Of a stretch of 64,000 nt of DNA, positions 1-13,063 are shown piece after piece. The stretch spans positions 30,423,128-30,487,127 of the forward strand of contig OY365807.1 in assembly GCA_959347315.1 (NCBI GenBank), given 5' to 3'. Position 1 is the stretch's first letter, and every line of letters begins with the position of its first letter. The notes beneath the pieces are model-generated. The model worked only from the letters and a program-made list of their open reading frames with translations. It was not told the origin of the DNA and did not search any database. The translations under genes and the position numbers were made by a program. The stretch is from Bimastos eiseni. Lineage: Eukaryota > Annelida > Clitellata > Crassiclitellata > Lumbricidae.

Positions 1-174
1 TGCGAAAAAAAATGACGTGCAGTCACCCAAAAAATTTTTTATAGGACACAATCTAAAATCTTAATTATATAAATGAATGTAAAAAATGGAAATTTTAAGT
101 TTCATATCAGATTCCAGAGTTTTTGCACAAGCAATATTTTCATTTTTCAATAATTGAACAAAAGGTGCCGGTGT
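1..174. other. AT-rich unique flank
   Basis: AT-rich sequence before the first CCTAGG repeat. It has no coding potential and I see no repeat structure. Confidence 0.5.
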
Positions 175-1195
175 AGGAGGCTAAATGAACTCCCCTAATA
201 AATTAACTCCGGGAGTGTATTGTACCTAGGATATATTGACTCAGGGGTTAATTGTTCCTAGGATAAACACACTCCCCCTGCGAATAAACACTCCCGGGGA
301 GTAAATTCAACCTAGGACAAACTGACTCCCGGTGAGTTAATACTTCCTAGGATAAATTGACTCCCATCTCTAATGCAATAGGGGAGTTAATTTTACCTAG
401 GACAAATTGACTCCCGGGGAGTTAATTCTACCTAGGATAAATTGATCCACATATGTAACGCAATAGGGGAGTTAATTCTACCTAGGACAAACTGACTCCC
501 GGGGAGTTAATTCTTCCTAGGAAAAATTGATTCTCTAATCTAATGCAATGGGGAAGTTAATTCTACCTAGGACAAACTGACTGCCGGGGAGTTAATTCTT
601 CCTAGGATAAACTGACTCCCGGGGAGTTAATTCTAACAAGGATAAATTGATCCTCTTATGTAATACAATGGGAGAGTTAATTCTACCTAGGATAAACTTA
701 ATCTCGGGGTGTAAATTCCTCCTAGGAAAAATTGATTCCCAAATTTAATGCAATAGGGGAGTTAATTCTACCTAGGACAAACTGACTCCTGGGGAGTTAA
801 TTCTTCATTAGGATAAATTGATCCTCCTTTGTAATACAATAGGGAAGTTATTTCTACCTAGGACAAACTTACTCCCGGGGAATTAATTCCTCCTAGAAAA
901 ATTGATTCCCTAATTTAATGCAATAGGGGAGTTAATTCTTCCTAGGACAAATTGATCCAGAGGAGTTAATTCTTCCTAGGACAAATTGACTCCCACACCA
1001 AATGCAATAGGTGAGGTAATTCGACCTAGGTCAAACTGACTCCCGGAGAGTTAATTCTTCCAAGGATAAATTGTCTCCCTAATCTAATGCAATAGGGGAG
1101 TTAATTCTACCTAGGACAAACTGACTCCCGGGGATTCCTACTAGGAAAAATTGACTCCCACACCGAATGCAGTAGGGGAGTTAATTCTTCCTGTA
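175..1195. repeat. Left arm: CCTAGG tandem repeats (35 and 50 bp units)
   Basis: Two unit types alternate. A ~35-bp unit runs CCTAGGACAAACTGACTCCC then GGGGAGTTAATTCTT, and a ~50-bp unit inserts an ATGCAATAGG-like segment, giving a composite period of about 85 bp. Each unit holds short palindromes (CCTAGG, CCCGGG, TTAATT-like). Divergence between units is moderate, about 5-15% by eye. Confidence 0.85.
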
Positions 1196-2900
1196 CGAAT
1201 CGACACCAGCAACAACAACAACAATAATAATAATAATAAAAATATTAATAATAATAATAATAACAATAATAATAATATGAACAATAATAGCAACAACAAT
1301 AACAATAAAAATAGCAATAACGATCACAGTGACAATGGCAAGGGCAATGACAATAATAATAGCAATAGCAGCAACAGAAGCGAAAGCAGTGGCAACAACA
1401 ATAACAGCAATAAAAATAACAATATCAATTGCAATAACAATTGCAAAAACAATAACAGTAACAGCAAAAACAGCAATAACAGCAATCACAAAAACAATAA
1501 AACATAACGATAACAATGACAATAACAATGACAATAATACTAGCAATAACAACAAAAACAATAACAATAGCAATAACTCTAACAATAACAATAGCAATAA
1601 CTCTAACAATAACAATAGCAATAACTCTAACAATAACAATAATAACAATAGCAAAACCAGCGATAACAGTAATAACAGCAATAACAATAACACTAGCAAT
1701 GGCAATAATAATAACTGCAATAACAATAACAGCAATGACAATAACAGCAATAACATTAACATGAAAAAAAAATAACAAACAACAATAGCAATGGCAAAAA
1801 CAACAACAGCAACAACAATAGCAATAAGAACAAAAGCAACAACAATATCAATAACAACAACAATAGCAATAACAGTAATGACAGAAACAACAATGACAAT
1901 AGCTATGGCAACAACAATAATAGCAATAACAATAACATCAATAACAATAACAGCAATAACAACAATAACAATAGCAACAGCAATAGCAATAACGATAACA
2001 ATAACAGCAATAACAAAAACAATAATAGCAATAACAAAAACAATAATAGCAGTAACAATAGCAATAATCTAATAACAATAACAATAATAGCAATAACAAC
2101 AATAGCAAAAGCAACAACAAAAACAAAAATAATAGCAATTACAATAGCAATAGCAATAGTAATGACCATAAAATTATATGAACAATAACAACTATAACAA
2201 TAGAAATCATTTTTATTGTTATTGTCATTGTTGTTGCTATTGTCATCATGATTTTTATCATTATTGATATTACTCTTGCTATTGTTATTGTTAATATCAC
2301 TGTTATTGTTGCTGTTGTTATTGCTGTTATTGCTATTATTGTTATTGTTGTTGCTATTGCTTTTGCTTTGGTCATTGTTGCTTTTGTTATTGCTGTTATT
2401 GTTATTGCTATTGTTGTTGTTTGTGCTGTCATTGCTGTTTTTGTTATTGTTAGTGATATTGCCATTGTTATTGTTTTTGTTGTTGTTATTATTGTAATTA
2501 CTATTGTTATTGCTATTGTTTTTGGTGTTATTGTTGTTATTATTGTTATTATTATTGTTATTGATATTACTATCGCAATTGTTTTTATTGCTGTTTTGTT
2601 ATTGCTGTTATTGTTTTTGCTGTTATTATTACTCGTATTGTGTTTGTTATAAATTGTTGTTATTGTCATTGTCATCATCAGTATTGTTATTGCCATTGTT
2701 ATTGTTTATATTGCTATTGCTGTTATTGTTATCGTTATCGATATTGTCATCGTTATTGTTATAGTTGTTGCTGTTGCTAATGTTGTCGTTTTTGTCATTG
2801 CCATTGTCATCGTCCTTGTTATTCTTTATTGTTAATGTTATTGTTGTTGTTGTCTTTATTGTCATTATTATTATTGTTATTATTGTTGTTGGTGTCGATT
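1196..2900. repeat. Palindrome core: AAC/AAT arm then GTT/ATT arm
   Basis: From about 1200 to 2190 the plus strand is nearly pure (AAC/AAT/AGC)n. From about 2215 to 2895 it is the complement (GTT/ATT/GCT)n. Trinucleotide structure leaves every frame open, so long poly-Asn, poly-Leu or Thr/Ile reading frames occur on both strands. They are composition artefacts, not genes. Confidence 0.9.
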
Positions 2901-4165
2901 CGTCCTAGGAAATACTAACTCCCCTACCGCATTAGGTATAGGAGTCCACTATTCCTTGGAGAAATTAACTCCCCGGTAGTCAGTTTGTCCTAGGCAGAAT
3001 TAACTCCCCTATTGCATTCGATATGGGAGTCCATTTATCCTAGGATGAATTAACTCCTCGGGAGTCAGTTTGTTCTAGGTAGAATTAACTCCCCTACTGC
3101 ATTAGATATGGGAGTCAATTTATCCTATTAAGAATTAACTCCCTGGGAGTCAGTTCGTCCTAGGTAGAATTAACTTCCATATTGCATTAGATTAGGGAAT
3201 CAATTTTTCCTAGGAGGAATTAACTCCTCTGGATCAATTTGTCATAGGTAGAATTAACTCCCCTATTGCATTAGATATGGGAGTCATTTGTTTTTGGAAG
3301 AATTAACTTCCCGGGAATTGGTATGTCCTAGGTAGAATTAACTCCCTTATGGCATTAGATTAGATTATAGGGATTTGGGAGTCAATTTTTCGTAGGAAGA
3401 ATTAATTACCCGGGAGTCAGTTTGTCCATAGTAGAATTAACTCCCCTATTGCATTACATATGTGGATCAATTTATCCTAGGAAGAATTAACTCCCTGGGA
3501 GTCAGTTTGTCCTAGATAGAATTACCTTCTCTATTGCATTAGATTAGGATATCAATTTATCCTAGGAGGAATTAACTCCCCGGGAGTCAGTTTGTCCTAG
3601 GTAGAATTAACTCCCCTATAGCACTAGACAAGGGAATCAATTTTTCCTAGGAGGAATTAACTCCCCTCGATCAATTTGTCCTAGGTAGAATTAACTCCCC
3701 TATTGCATTAGATATGGGAATCAATTTTTCCTAGGAAGGATTAACTCCCTGGAAGTCAGTTTGTCCTAGGTAGAATTAACTCCCCTATAACACTAGACTA
3801 GGGAATCAATTTTTCCTAGGAGGAATTAACTCCTCTGGATCAATTTGTCCTAGGTAGAATTAACTCCCCTTTTGCATTAGATTAGGGAATCATTATTTCC
3901 TAGGAGGAATTAACTCCCCGGGAGTCAGTTTGTCCTAGGTAGAATTAACTCCCCTATTGCATTGGAGATCCTAGGATGAATTAACTCCCCTGGAGTAAAT
4001 TGATCCTAGGAAGAATTAACTCCACGAGTCCACGGGAATGTCTATTCAGCGGGAGTGTGGATGTCCTAGGTACAATGCACTCCACTGCTCAATTGTTCCT
4101 TGGAGGAATTAACTCCCGGGTCAATTTAGTCAATTTATCCTAGGATAAATTGACCCGGGAATGTT
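2900..4165. repeat. Right arm: inverted CCTAGG tandem repeats
   Basis: Units such as CCTAGGTAGAATTAACTCCC and TATTGCATTAGATATGGGAG are the reverse complement of the left-arm units with their own substitutions. Right-arm units share changes not seen on the left (GTAGAATTAAC versus GTCAGTTTGTC phasing), which points to amplification within each arm after the inversion formed. Confidence 0.85.
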
Positions 4166-6284
4166 TAAGACGGGTTGTGTATTTGGCCTACTACACTCTC
4201 ATGAGCGTTCCGCCGTTTCGGTGCGTTCCGCCAGAAAAAAGAACTGTGTCTACGTTATCGGATACATAATAAAGTTCTACATGAACTCCGCCACTGCCTG
4301 TAGTCCCGAAGTGACAGCCCCAAGTCTGGATAAAGGAGGAGGGCGACACTAATCATCTTTCTCAAGGTACAGTGTCGCTAAAGTTCTCACATATGTGTAT
4401 AAAAAGTCTGTCAATTTATTCACCTGACTTTATCAAAAAATACGCTGCCATTATCTGCATACGTCTTGTTCACAAAGGGTCCTAATAAAGCGCCGTCTCC
4501 CCTCTGCATGCATGAGTGTATACCATTTAAACCAAGTGAACTGGTTAGTTTTATGATTAACTTGAATCTTTGTTTATTTTAGAGCCAGCAAACGACGAGA
4601 ATTATGAGGGAGAAAGAACTCTGTGCTCGTTTATATAATATCTCTGTTTAGTTAGATATGCATGTCAAGTATTGTCTACTGGTTCGTATCGACTTTATGT
4701 AACTGTGCGAAGTGAATCCCACTCTGACTGAGTCTGACCAGCGCCAGATGTCTATACTGTAGTATAGTGATTAATGTTCAGTCTTCATTCGGCTTCGGCC
4801 TGATGCAATTTGGTTTGAATTATCATTGCAGGATATCAACCATGTATTCATAAGCTGGGCGCAAATGTTATGAGAGCCGCAAATTCACTGGAGATTCGTT
4901 AACAGATGCAGTGAAAGACCGGTTACGTTTCGGTCGCAGCTGGTTCTGAAAGTAAGTAAGTACTGCGTCTGCAGAGACAGACGTGCATTAAAACTTGGCT
5001 CGTGGGATAGCTGCAGGCATAAATAAAGAAATATACTGACGGACGTACAGACACACGGACGGGCGGGCGGGTGGATGGGTGAAGATGGAGATTGAGAGAG
5101 AAAGAGAGTACACATGGAAGAGGAAAGGAGCCATGTTCTTTCCAATTTAGAAATTCTACGGGGTTGTAATGCGCTTGAGCAGAGTAGGACACAGAGCAGA
5201 ACTCAGATGGGCATGCATGCAGGCGAATAAATCCCCCACCACCCATTGCTCCTCATGTCTAGCTCCTCTTATGATGCGTTGCCATTGGTCACTAGACCTG
5301 CGATACAGAAATTCGCCCAATCTATATAGGTCGTGTGCGTTCTGGTGTTAGCGCTTCAGATCAATACGCAATTAATACTAAACAAGAGAGGAGATGGCAA
5401 CAAATATTTTTATAGATAATGCAGAGGGATAGAAACAACAGAGAAGTAACATATGCTTGAATAGCCTTCTCAGAATTTTACGATATTCTTACCAATTTAA
5501 AAGTTCTGTTAATATCTTAACACATACTTGCAAATACGTCGCTTCACTGCCTACAATTTCAGTATACTCTGAATCTGGCTGTCACTGTTTTATTATATGG
5601 CATCCATAGTAGACTTGCTTTCCTCTCCATCTGACACCACATACATTATACGAGCAGCTGTCCTTTTGTAAGATTGCTGTAGTCGTCTTTTGCCGCATGC
5701 AGCCAAATGAAATATTTCGACCATGGCATATATATCGCACCGAAGAGGTTCTATACTACCTATAGATATGGGACATGTTATTATATATGTGCTGCCTGTA
5801 TCTTACCGATGCAGGATGTAATTACATCTAAGATATAGATAAAGAATAATGCTCGACCTATTCGTGCGCATAAAAACACATACCCACGCCTAAAAACAGA
5901 CATATATACACGCACAGACAAACAGGCATAGACACATTGCAGCATATAGGTTATATATGCTGGTGAGTATACGACCATCTTAGAGGATTCTCTGACGTCC
6001 AGTGGCTGTTTGTCAATTGGATGTCAGTTTTAGTGAACCATTTCGCTTATCGATATGCTTCCTAATCCACAACTTATATTTCTAATTTAAAGCTTCGCAT
6101 ATATGTTTATGTAATGAAAGACCATCAATATGAAGTAATACGTCTGAACATGATCATCCACCATTATATATATATATATATATATGGGTCTTCTAGGAAA
6201 CTATCTGTATCCAAATCTAAACATATGTATTTATGTGCTTATTTAGATAGAGAGACTTAGACGAGGTCGCATATATGCAGATGA

Positions 6285-6329
<45 letters not shown>

Positions 6330-8100
6330 GTGTGTGCATATTTCGATGAATGGGAGAGAGGGAATAGAAGAGGAGAGAAAGAAGGACAGACAAGGAAAGA
6401 AATACTGCAGAGCGAGTTGAGATGAGAAAGGGAGCACGATATATTTACACGCATATGGGGAGAGGAAGGTGATAAAAAGGCCAAAGAGACCAAGACAGTG
6501 AGAGAAGGAAAGATATAAAAACAAACTTACGAACTTACAGAGAATGAGACAAAGATCGCGCGCGATAGAGAAAGACTGAGAGGAGGTGACGTCGATAGAG
6601 AGACAGACATACAGACAGACAGATAGAAAGACAGAGAGACAGAATTGTATAGCAAAGATGACGGATTCTAATGATAATAGTGACAAGTGTAGATGCATGG
6701 TTCGTGACTGGATCGATGTATTCGGTGTCATGTACGATTATTTCGGTCTTGGATTGAGTACACGGAGGCCTTTCGTCATCCTTCCCATATCCTGCTGTTT
6801 AATGATTTTGTGGAGATGCTAATTAGAACTGCATCCTTCGTTAAGTCATGTACCTGTGACAGGTACAAATTAGACGATTGACGAGACCGATGCAGGCGAT
6901 ACTCGAAAACAAATAGACGAGATGCACTCTGAAAAGTCACGATCTCACGACTTCGAGATTACATTTCTATGGACAACCATTAAAAAAAGACAAATTCTAT
7001 TAAATAATATGACATAAATGTTAGCTCGCGTTATACGTATATCATAATAATATACTACAAAATGAACAATTTGATATAGCGCCTCTTCAAGAAATCTACT
7101 CTGCACTAGCCAACATGCTGTTAACTGCCATTTCAACGACGGTTTGAACAATTCGCAAAATAGTGGACAATCAGCTAAAAGAGTCACCACACTGGCTGGC
7201 ACACGCACAGGCGTGTAACCAAGCCTCATAGTTGACTTGGATGTTCAGAGTCTCTTGCCCAAGCTGCCCTGCAAGGGTAGAGCGACGACTGCCAAGATCG
7301 ATTCGCGAACACGGGGACGGTGTCGAGGAGTAGTACCTCACAGGTGAAAAATGACCCACGTCCAGATATTCGTCGAAATGCAAGGAGGATGTAGCAGAGG
7401 CATTCGTCGTGTGTTGGTCGGTTGATCGAATAGCCACCCGTGACTTTCGGTAGAGGTCACTCAAATGGCCGCGTCAGCCACCGTCCACTGAAACGAAAAC
7501 GCTCGGCTATAAAGGGCGTAACGGCCGCACGGTTAAGACTCAATGGCATGCAGTCACACGGCCTAGGCAACTTGCAAACAAAATGCCTCTAAACGCACAC
7601 ATTTCTGGTAAAAGCCGACGAAAATGTCCAATATGTTCGAAGTTACTGAGCAAATTCTGCATATAGATTAAAACATTCGTCAAAATGACGCAGACGGCCG
7701 ATAATCGACCAACATGGCCGATCGCATGCGCAGAACCCAATAAATAGTCTACATACATGTATGTACATAACCCCATTGTCTGCTTACACGAATCTGAATT
7801 CAAAAATTGTTTGACTAGTGCATTACCTGTATACCCAAAGTCAGCCAAAACCCACGCTGATGGTGTGCCTGTTAGTAGCACATATCCGTTAATCAGTTCC
7901 TCCTAACTTCGTCACTGTCTCTACTCAGGTAGTACGTGCCAATCTCCAGTCAGGATAGAGAAGGAGGGTGACGATAGATGTCTTTATTATCACACCGCGT
8001 CGCCAAATAGCAAACTATAGACATCCTAATTTTACTTAATCAATCTGTATTTCTGACCTCTTCTGTTCTAATCAAAATATGTTATAACGCATTGTAAGAT
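4166..8100. other. Noncoding stretch with small (TA)n tracts
   Basis: Reading frames are short and compositionally random. Notable only for (TA)n tracts at about 6163-6184 and 6283-6327, a GA-rich tract near 6350-6660 and scattered GACA repeats. I found no supported gene. Confidence 0.5.
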
Positions 8101-8120
8101 GTCTTCGCTGAAATCAATGC

Positions 8121-8182
8121 AACTCATGCAATGCAAGTCATGCAGTGCAAGTCATGCAGTGCAAGTCATGCAATGCAAGTCA
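8121..8182. repeat. 14-bp tandem repeat, about 4 copies
   Basis: The unit AAGTCATGCAGTGC is repeated about 4.4 times with A/G variation in the GCAATGC/GCAGTGC part. Confidence 0.85.
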
Positions 8183-8849
8183 CTTTAGTATACGATTGCT
8201 GTCAACGGCATGCGAATAGATGTCAAATAAGACAAGACATTTGAATGACACGCGATGTTCTATAGACTCGATCTCTGCCGAGTCTACTCCTTTAGAATTG
8301 AATTTGAATTCATATGAATTCAATACAGCGCCTCTTCAAGACGACTACTTAGAGGCGCTCCCGAACCAGGCCCGAGCAAAAAGAAGTCTTGAGGTGTCGA
8401 TGAACTGTATCAGAGGGTGTCCTAGGAAGGAAGTGTATGACCGGAGAGAGGCCAATCCGCGCTGTGGGCCAGCAATGTCGAATGCCTTAGACTGTGTCTG
8501 ATAGAATGCTCTCACTGAGTCCACATGGAACCCAAGTTCCTACCTAGAACCCTCATGAAACCCAAGTCTCCACATGAGCGTCAACGAAGGTTCCACGAAT
8601 GCTCATGAAATTGCTGACAGGGTTCATTAAACGACATCGCTCTCTATAAACGATACTCCAGACTACGAATGAATGTCTTTCTACAATAATTGCCATCATC
8701 ATCATCCGGTGCTTTTAGCGACGTCACGCGACTAATATTTTCTCGCAATTAGAATCAACTTCTCTTCCTTCTCCGACGACCACATCCGGGGCTTTCCACA
8801 TTGGGCAGAAACGTCTCGATTTGCGTCAATCTTCAGACGAGGCTCTTAT

Positions 8850-8922
8850 GTCTGCCTGCCTGCCTGCCAACCTGCCTGCCTGTCTGCCTGCCTGCCAACT
8901 TGCCTGCCTTCCTGCCTGCCAT
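8850..8922. repeat. (TGCC)n microsatellite
   Basis: Imperfect tetranucleotide CCTG/TGCC repeat of about 70 bp, interrupted by AAC and TTC triplets. Confidence 0.85.
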
Positions 8923-9400
8923 AGGCTGCTCTGTCTCTGCCTTTGGATACTAGCTATCCATTGACCGAATCTCTTGTCCTCGTCTTCGCAAGAATTAGGA
9001 TCGATGTGAAATAACTGTCCTCTTGGTCCGAGCGTAGAACCAATGGCAGCAGTCAGACGGTGTACTGCAGTGTGAGTGCCATAGATTAGGCTTGATAGAT
9101 GAGGACTTGCAACGCCCCACCGACCGAGCATGCACTTGCCCTGCTCGTCCTGTTGCACTCAAAGAGTGACCGCCGTTCGTTCCTGGCAGACGACGTTTGT
9201 CGTCTGTCTCAAGGGATTTGACAGAGAGAGAGAGACGAAATGCACCTCACGACGACGACGACGACGACGTCGCAACAAATGGAAAAGAGACGGACGACGG
9301 TCGTCTGCTTCTGTCTAATGTAAGGATCGTTGGCTGGCATTTCCAAGGAAGTTATACAGGACATTGAAGCAGCGGCATCGACGAAAATATTAAAAATAAT
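8923..9400. other. Noncoding stretch
   Basis: Contains a short (ACG)n tract at about 9248-9270. No supported gene. It ends at the (AAT)n tract at 9411-9431 that borders retrotransposon copy A. Confidence 0.4.
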
Positions 9401-9430
9401 GACAACAAATAATAATAATAATAATAATAA

Positions 9431-12400
9431 ATATTGAATTTCTACGGTTTGATGGCTTTGAAGGCAGTCGACGGATTTATCTATCCTAGAATTATACAGT
9501 TTTTTTAAGTAGTGAGAGTTCGTCAGCGCACGATTGTTATAAAATTACGTTTCAATTGAGGCCAGGATAAGAGATTTTTATATATTATCTAATAATACTA
9601 AAGAGATTTTTCAGGATTTTAAATCAAAATGTGTAACCTATGCAAATGGTAACCAGAATTTAACTCCATAATATTCACCGTTGAGCAGTTATAACATCCC
9701 ACGACGTCATAATACGTATTGCTATGGCAACGCAGTAGAGACGTTCATCTTTTAACATTTGAAACCGAATTTGTATACATCTGGTTCCATTCAACCCACT
9801 TCATGTATCTTCATTCCCTTCCCCTTCTCTTATCCATGTATCTTAACAACAAAGACCCGTCACGACCCTCTCCGAGTCGGAAGACCATATCACGCAGCTG
9901 GATGGCTTCTTCATACAACAAACAACCCCAGACCGTTGACTCACAAGAGGGACCAAGGCCCAAACAAAAGGGGATTTGCGGAGCATGCCACAGCGAATGG
10001 AAACTGCACAACAAGAATGGCCTCGTGCACAGACATGCACCCAGAGACAACCCGTGCCCAGGTTCTCACAAACCACCAATAGGTCTCCGTGTTCCGACAG
10101 AAGAACCTCCCGATACAAGGACACAACAGCCAGCAACATCTCTGGGTACAAATGAGATAAATGTAGTCAATTCCATTCCTCATCCATGCTTGACTGCCAG
10201 TCTGATGAAACACATACCCAAAGCAACCAGACCAGGTTTGAGCGCCTTGTTAACCACAATTATAGGACGGATTCTCCGAGATCCATGCTCATTGGCTCAA
10301 TGGAGGCAGCTTTTCGCCTTTGGTGCACTGACATTAGCCAAGCCTACAAGAGGAGGCAGACGCCATAACATGACCATAAAAATCAAACAAAGATCTAGCG
10401 ATTTCCTGGCCAGAAGCTCCAAGGACATTGACTGACTCTTTAACGGCCAAGAGGGATCAGAACACAGAAAGAAAGAAGAAAAGCAAGTGGAACAAACGAG
10501 GGCCTCAGCCGTGGCCTCTAACTTGGAAGATGGGAATATCCGAGCAGCAGCTAGGATTCTGAGCTCGGACGACAAGCCAATTCCAATTAACGAGACCACA
10601 TGGAAAGAGCTCAAAACAAAACATCCGCCCCCACCTCAGAGCCAGGAGCCAGTGCCCGGGCCACCGGATGCCGCCCCGCTTCAGATGACCGAGGAGAACG
10701 TAATCAGATGCATTCGCAACTTCCCGGCGGGATCAGCCGGTGGGCCAGACGGCCTACGCCCCCAGCACATCCTAGAGTTAGTCAGCCAACCAGACTCGGG
10801 CCCAACTCTGCTAGCCGCCATTACGGCTATGGTAAACTTGCTTCTCGCAGGAGAATGCCCTTCTGGTATTCGAGCAACCCTTTTCGGTGGAACTCTCGTC
10901 GCCCTTAGGAAAAGCACGGGAGGTCTGAGGCCCATTGTCATTGGTTACTACTGGCGCAGACTGACAGCCAAATGTGCCAGCTCTTATGCGGCGCCTAAAG
11001 TTGCTGAATACCTCTTTCCCAGACAAGTCGGAGTTGGTGTACCAGGACGATGTGAGGCAGCAGTACACGCAACAAAACGATTTTTGAACAGTTTAGACAA
11101 CGAAACAATCATAGCCAAAATAGATTTCTCCAACGCATTCAACAGCCTGTACAGACTTGAAATGTTGACAGCATTATATAAAATTCTTCCTGAACTGGCA
11201 CCTTTTTGCAATCTAGCTTACTTGGAGCACTCACATCTTAAATACGGTCGATACTGTGTCTTGTCCCAAGTGGGGCCCCAACAAGGCGACCCTTTGGGTC
11301 CCTCACTCTTCTGTCTACCTCTACAGCCCATCCTCATCCAAATGAAATCGCCGCTCACAGTAGGTTTTCTGGACGACCTAACACTAGGTGGCAGAGCGGA
11401 AGAGGTTGCGAAAGATAAAAACAGACTCGAAACCGATGGCGAAAAACTCGGCCTTTTCCTAAATCGAACAAAATGCGAGATCATTTCGACTTCTGCAGAT
11501 ATCCAGAGAGACTTAGAACCATTAAGACAGTTCAGATGGACTAACCCTTCAGAGGCCACACTCCAAGGCACACCTCTGTCAACGGATACGGCCTTGACGA
11601 ACACTTTGAATGCGCGCACAGTGGAGCTAATGCGCATGATGGAAAAACTAACGTCCATCGCCACACACGACGCCCTCATCTTGCTCCGATACTCGCTGAG
11701 TGCCACCCGACTATTATATACCCTCAGAAGCTGCCCATGCGAAGGCCACAAAGGACTGGAGGAGTATGACAAGGCCTTGAGGGTGGGCCTCGCTGAGGTG
11801 CTCAATCTTGTTCTCACCGACGAGGGATGGCTCCAAGCCACCCTGCCCATCAAAAGAGGAGGAATGGGCATTCGATCAGTGGTTTTGCTGGCACTTCCAG
11901 CCTTCTTGGCATCGGCCGCAGCCACTGATATACTCCAGATAAGGATTCTGTGAGGAAAGCCTAAAAAGGACCCTGCCCTGGAGATCCTTCAGGCCAAATG
12001 GAGGGAAACCAGCGGAGTACCAGAGCCGGAAGAAGCTTGGGCTCACAAATAATCGAGATGGGACGACCCTTTGATCGAGATCGGAGTGGCAGACATCGCC
12101 TCCAGAATGCCTGATTCCCAGAATCAGGCACGTCTTAGAGCAGCGGCAGCACCACACGCAGGCGACTGGCTCTTAGCCCTACCGATTACTAACTGCGGGC
12201 TGAGACTTGACGATGAGTCCCTGAGGGTGGCGGTGGGTTACAGACTTGGATTACCTGTCTGTTTACCTCATTCCTGCCCATGCGGTGCCCTGGTCGAGAG
12301 AAACGGATATCACGGTCTCTCATGTGGCCTGGGCCTGGGACGCTGGCCCAGACACGCGGCCCTGAACGACCTTATTTGTAGAAGTTTAATCCGTGCAGGG

Positions 12401-12885
12401 ATCCCACTGTCAAAGAGCCGGTGGGATTGACCCGATCTGATGGTAAAAGACCAGACGGTTTCATTCATATACCATGGCGGGCGGGGCGGTGTTTGATATG
12501 GGACGCGACAGTCTCAGATACAATGGCAACGTCGTATCTGCCAGAAACATCACAAAGAGCGGGCGCTGCGGCCGAGAGGGCGGCGAACCTCAAAACTCAG
12601 AAATATGCCGAGCTAGCCTCCACGTACGTGTTCACACCGGTGGCATTCGAAACCTTTGGCCCCATCAATTCCGAAGGCCAAAGCTTCCTTTCAGAAATGG
12701 GACACAGACTGAGCGCCGTCACTGGGGAGCAGAGGGAGACGACTTTTCTATACCAGCGCATCTCGATGATTATTTAATGCTACAACGCAGTTGCTTTCAA
12801 GGGAACTTTCGCTGCTCAGGAGTCCAACGAGCAGGGCTACTCCGGACGACATCACCATTAAATAGATGAAATCAACTCATAATAA
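9431..12885 (+). mobile_element. R4/Dong-like RLE non-LTR retrotransposon, copy A (nearly full length)
   Basis: A single-ORF non-LTR retrotransposon of about 3.45 kb bracketed by TAA-type repeats: (AAT)n at 9411-9431 upstream and TAATAATAATAATT at about 12880 downstream. Domain order is Cys/His finger, reverse transcriptase, CCHC motif, then a restriction-like endonuclease; this is the R2/R4 architecture. Dong, of the R4 clade, is known to insert into TAA repeats, which fits these flanks. The exact 5' end is inferred, because no repeat-independent boundary is visible. Confidence 0.7.
9902..12777 (+). pseudogene. Retrotransposon polyprotein (zinc finger-RT-CCHC-RLE), copy A, broken
   Basis: The N-terminal finger is at about 9976-10065 (CGAC...H.H...NPCPGS). 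The reverse transcriptase at about 10500-11950 has motif A AKIDFSNAF, motif B QQGDPLGP, motif C GFLDDLTLGG and motif D KLGLFLNRTKCE. Next come a CCHC motif (CPCGALVERNGYHGLSC, about 12277-12327) and the endonuclease (KRPDG ... IWDATV, about 12442-12510). The frame is shared from start to about 12415 but interrupted by TGA at 10433, TGA at 11951 and TAA at 12050. A one-base shift near 12415-12420 then moves the endonuclease to another frame. RT catalytic residues are intact, so inactivation is recent to moderate. The Met at 9902 is the most plausible start; an open frame extends up to 9719. Confidence 0.75.
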
Positions 12886-12975
12886 TAATAATTCAATAAT
12901 AAAATAATATTAGTAATTATACTTCGATTTGTCAGTTTGAAGTTAAACAAAAATTATGATTATTATTATTATTGC

Positions 12976-13025
<50 letters not shown>

Positions 13026-13063
13026 GTAATAATAATAATAATAATAATTATAATAATAATACA
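12885..13063. repeat. (AAT)n / (TTA)n microsatellite cluster between copies A and B1
   Basis: AATAAT-rich tail of copy A, then (TTA)n at about 12958-13024 switching to (TAA)n at 13026-13063. The switch forms an inverted pair able to fold. Confidence 0.85.

Larger units (their letters stand above)
175..4165. repeat. ~4 kb imperfect palindrome (fold-back-like structure)
   Basis: The left half (CCTAGG tandem repeats, then AAC/AAT-rich DNA) is mirrored as its reverse complement in the right half (GTT/ATT-rich DNA, then CCTAGG repeats). At the inner junctions the left reads CGAATCGACACCAGCAAC near 1196-1213, and the right near 2890-2905 reads its reverse complement, GTTGGTGTCGATTCG. The axis lies near 2205, giving arms of about 2.03 and 1.96 kb. 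Long arms made of short tandem repeats are typical of Foldback-type elements. A hairpin-derived duplication is the alternative. No transposase and no clear target duplication were seen. Confidence 0.8.

Noticed and set aside
1151..2865. Long Asn-, Leu-, Thr/Ile-rich reading frames on both strands
   Set aside because: They follow from trinucleotide repeats (AAC/AAT and complement), which are open in all frames. No start context, domain or non-repeat sequence supports them.
175..4165. Regular spaced palindromic repeats resembling a CRISPR array
   Set aside because: Units are contiguous tandem repeats without unique spacers, are mirrored about an axis and lie in a eukaryotic genome. No cas genes.
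6163..6327. TATA-rich tracts as promoters
   Set aside because: They are (TA)n microsatellites with no adjacent gene or start site.
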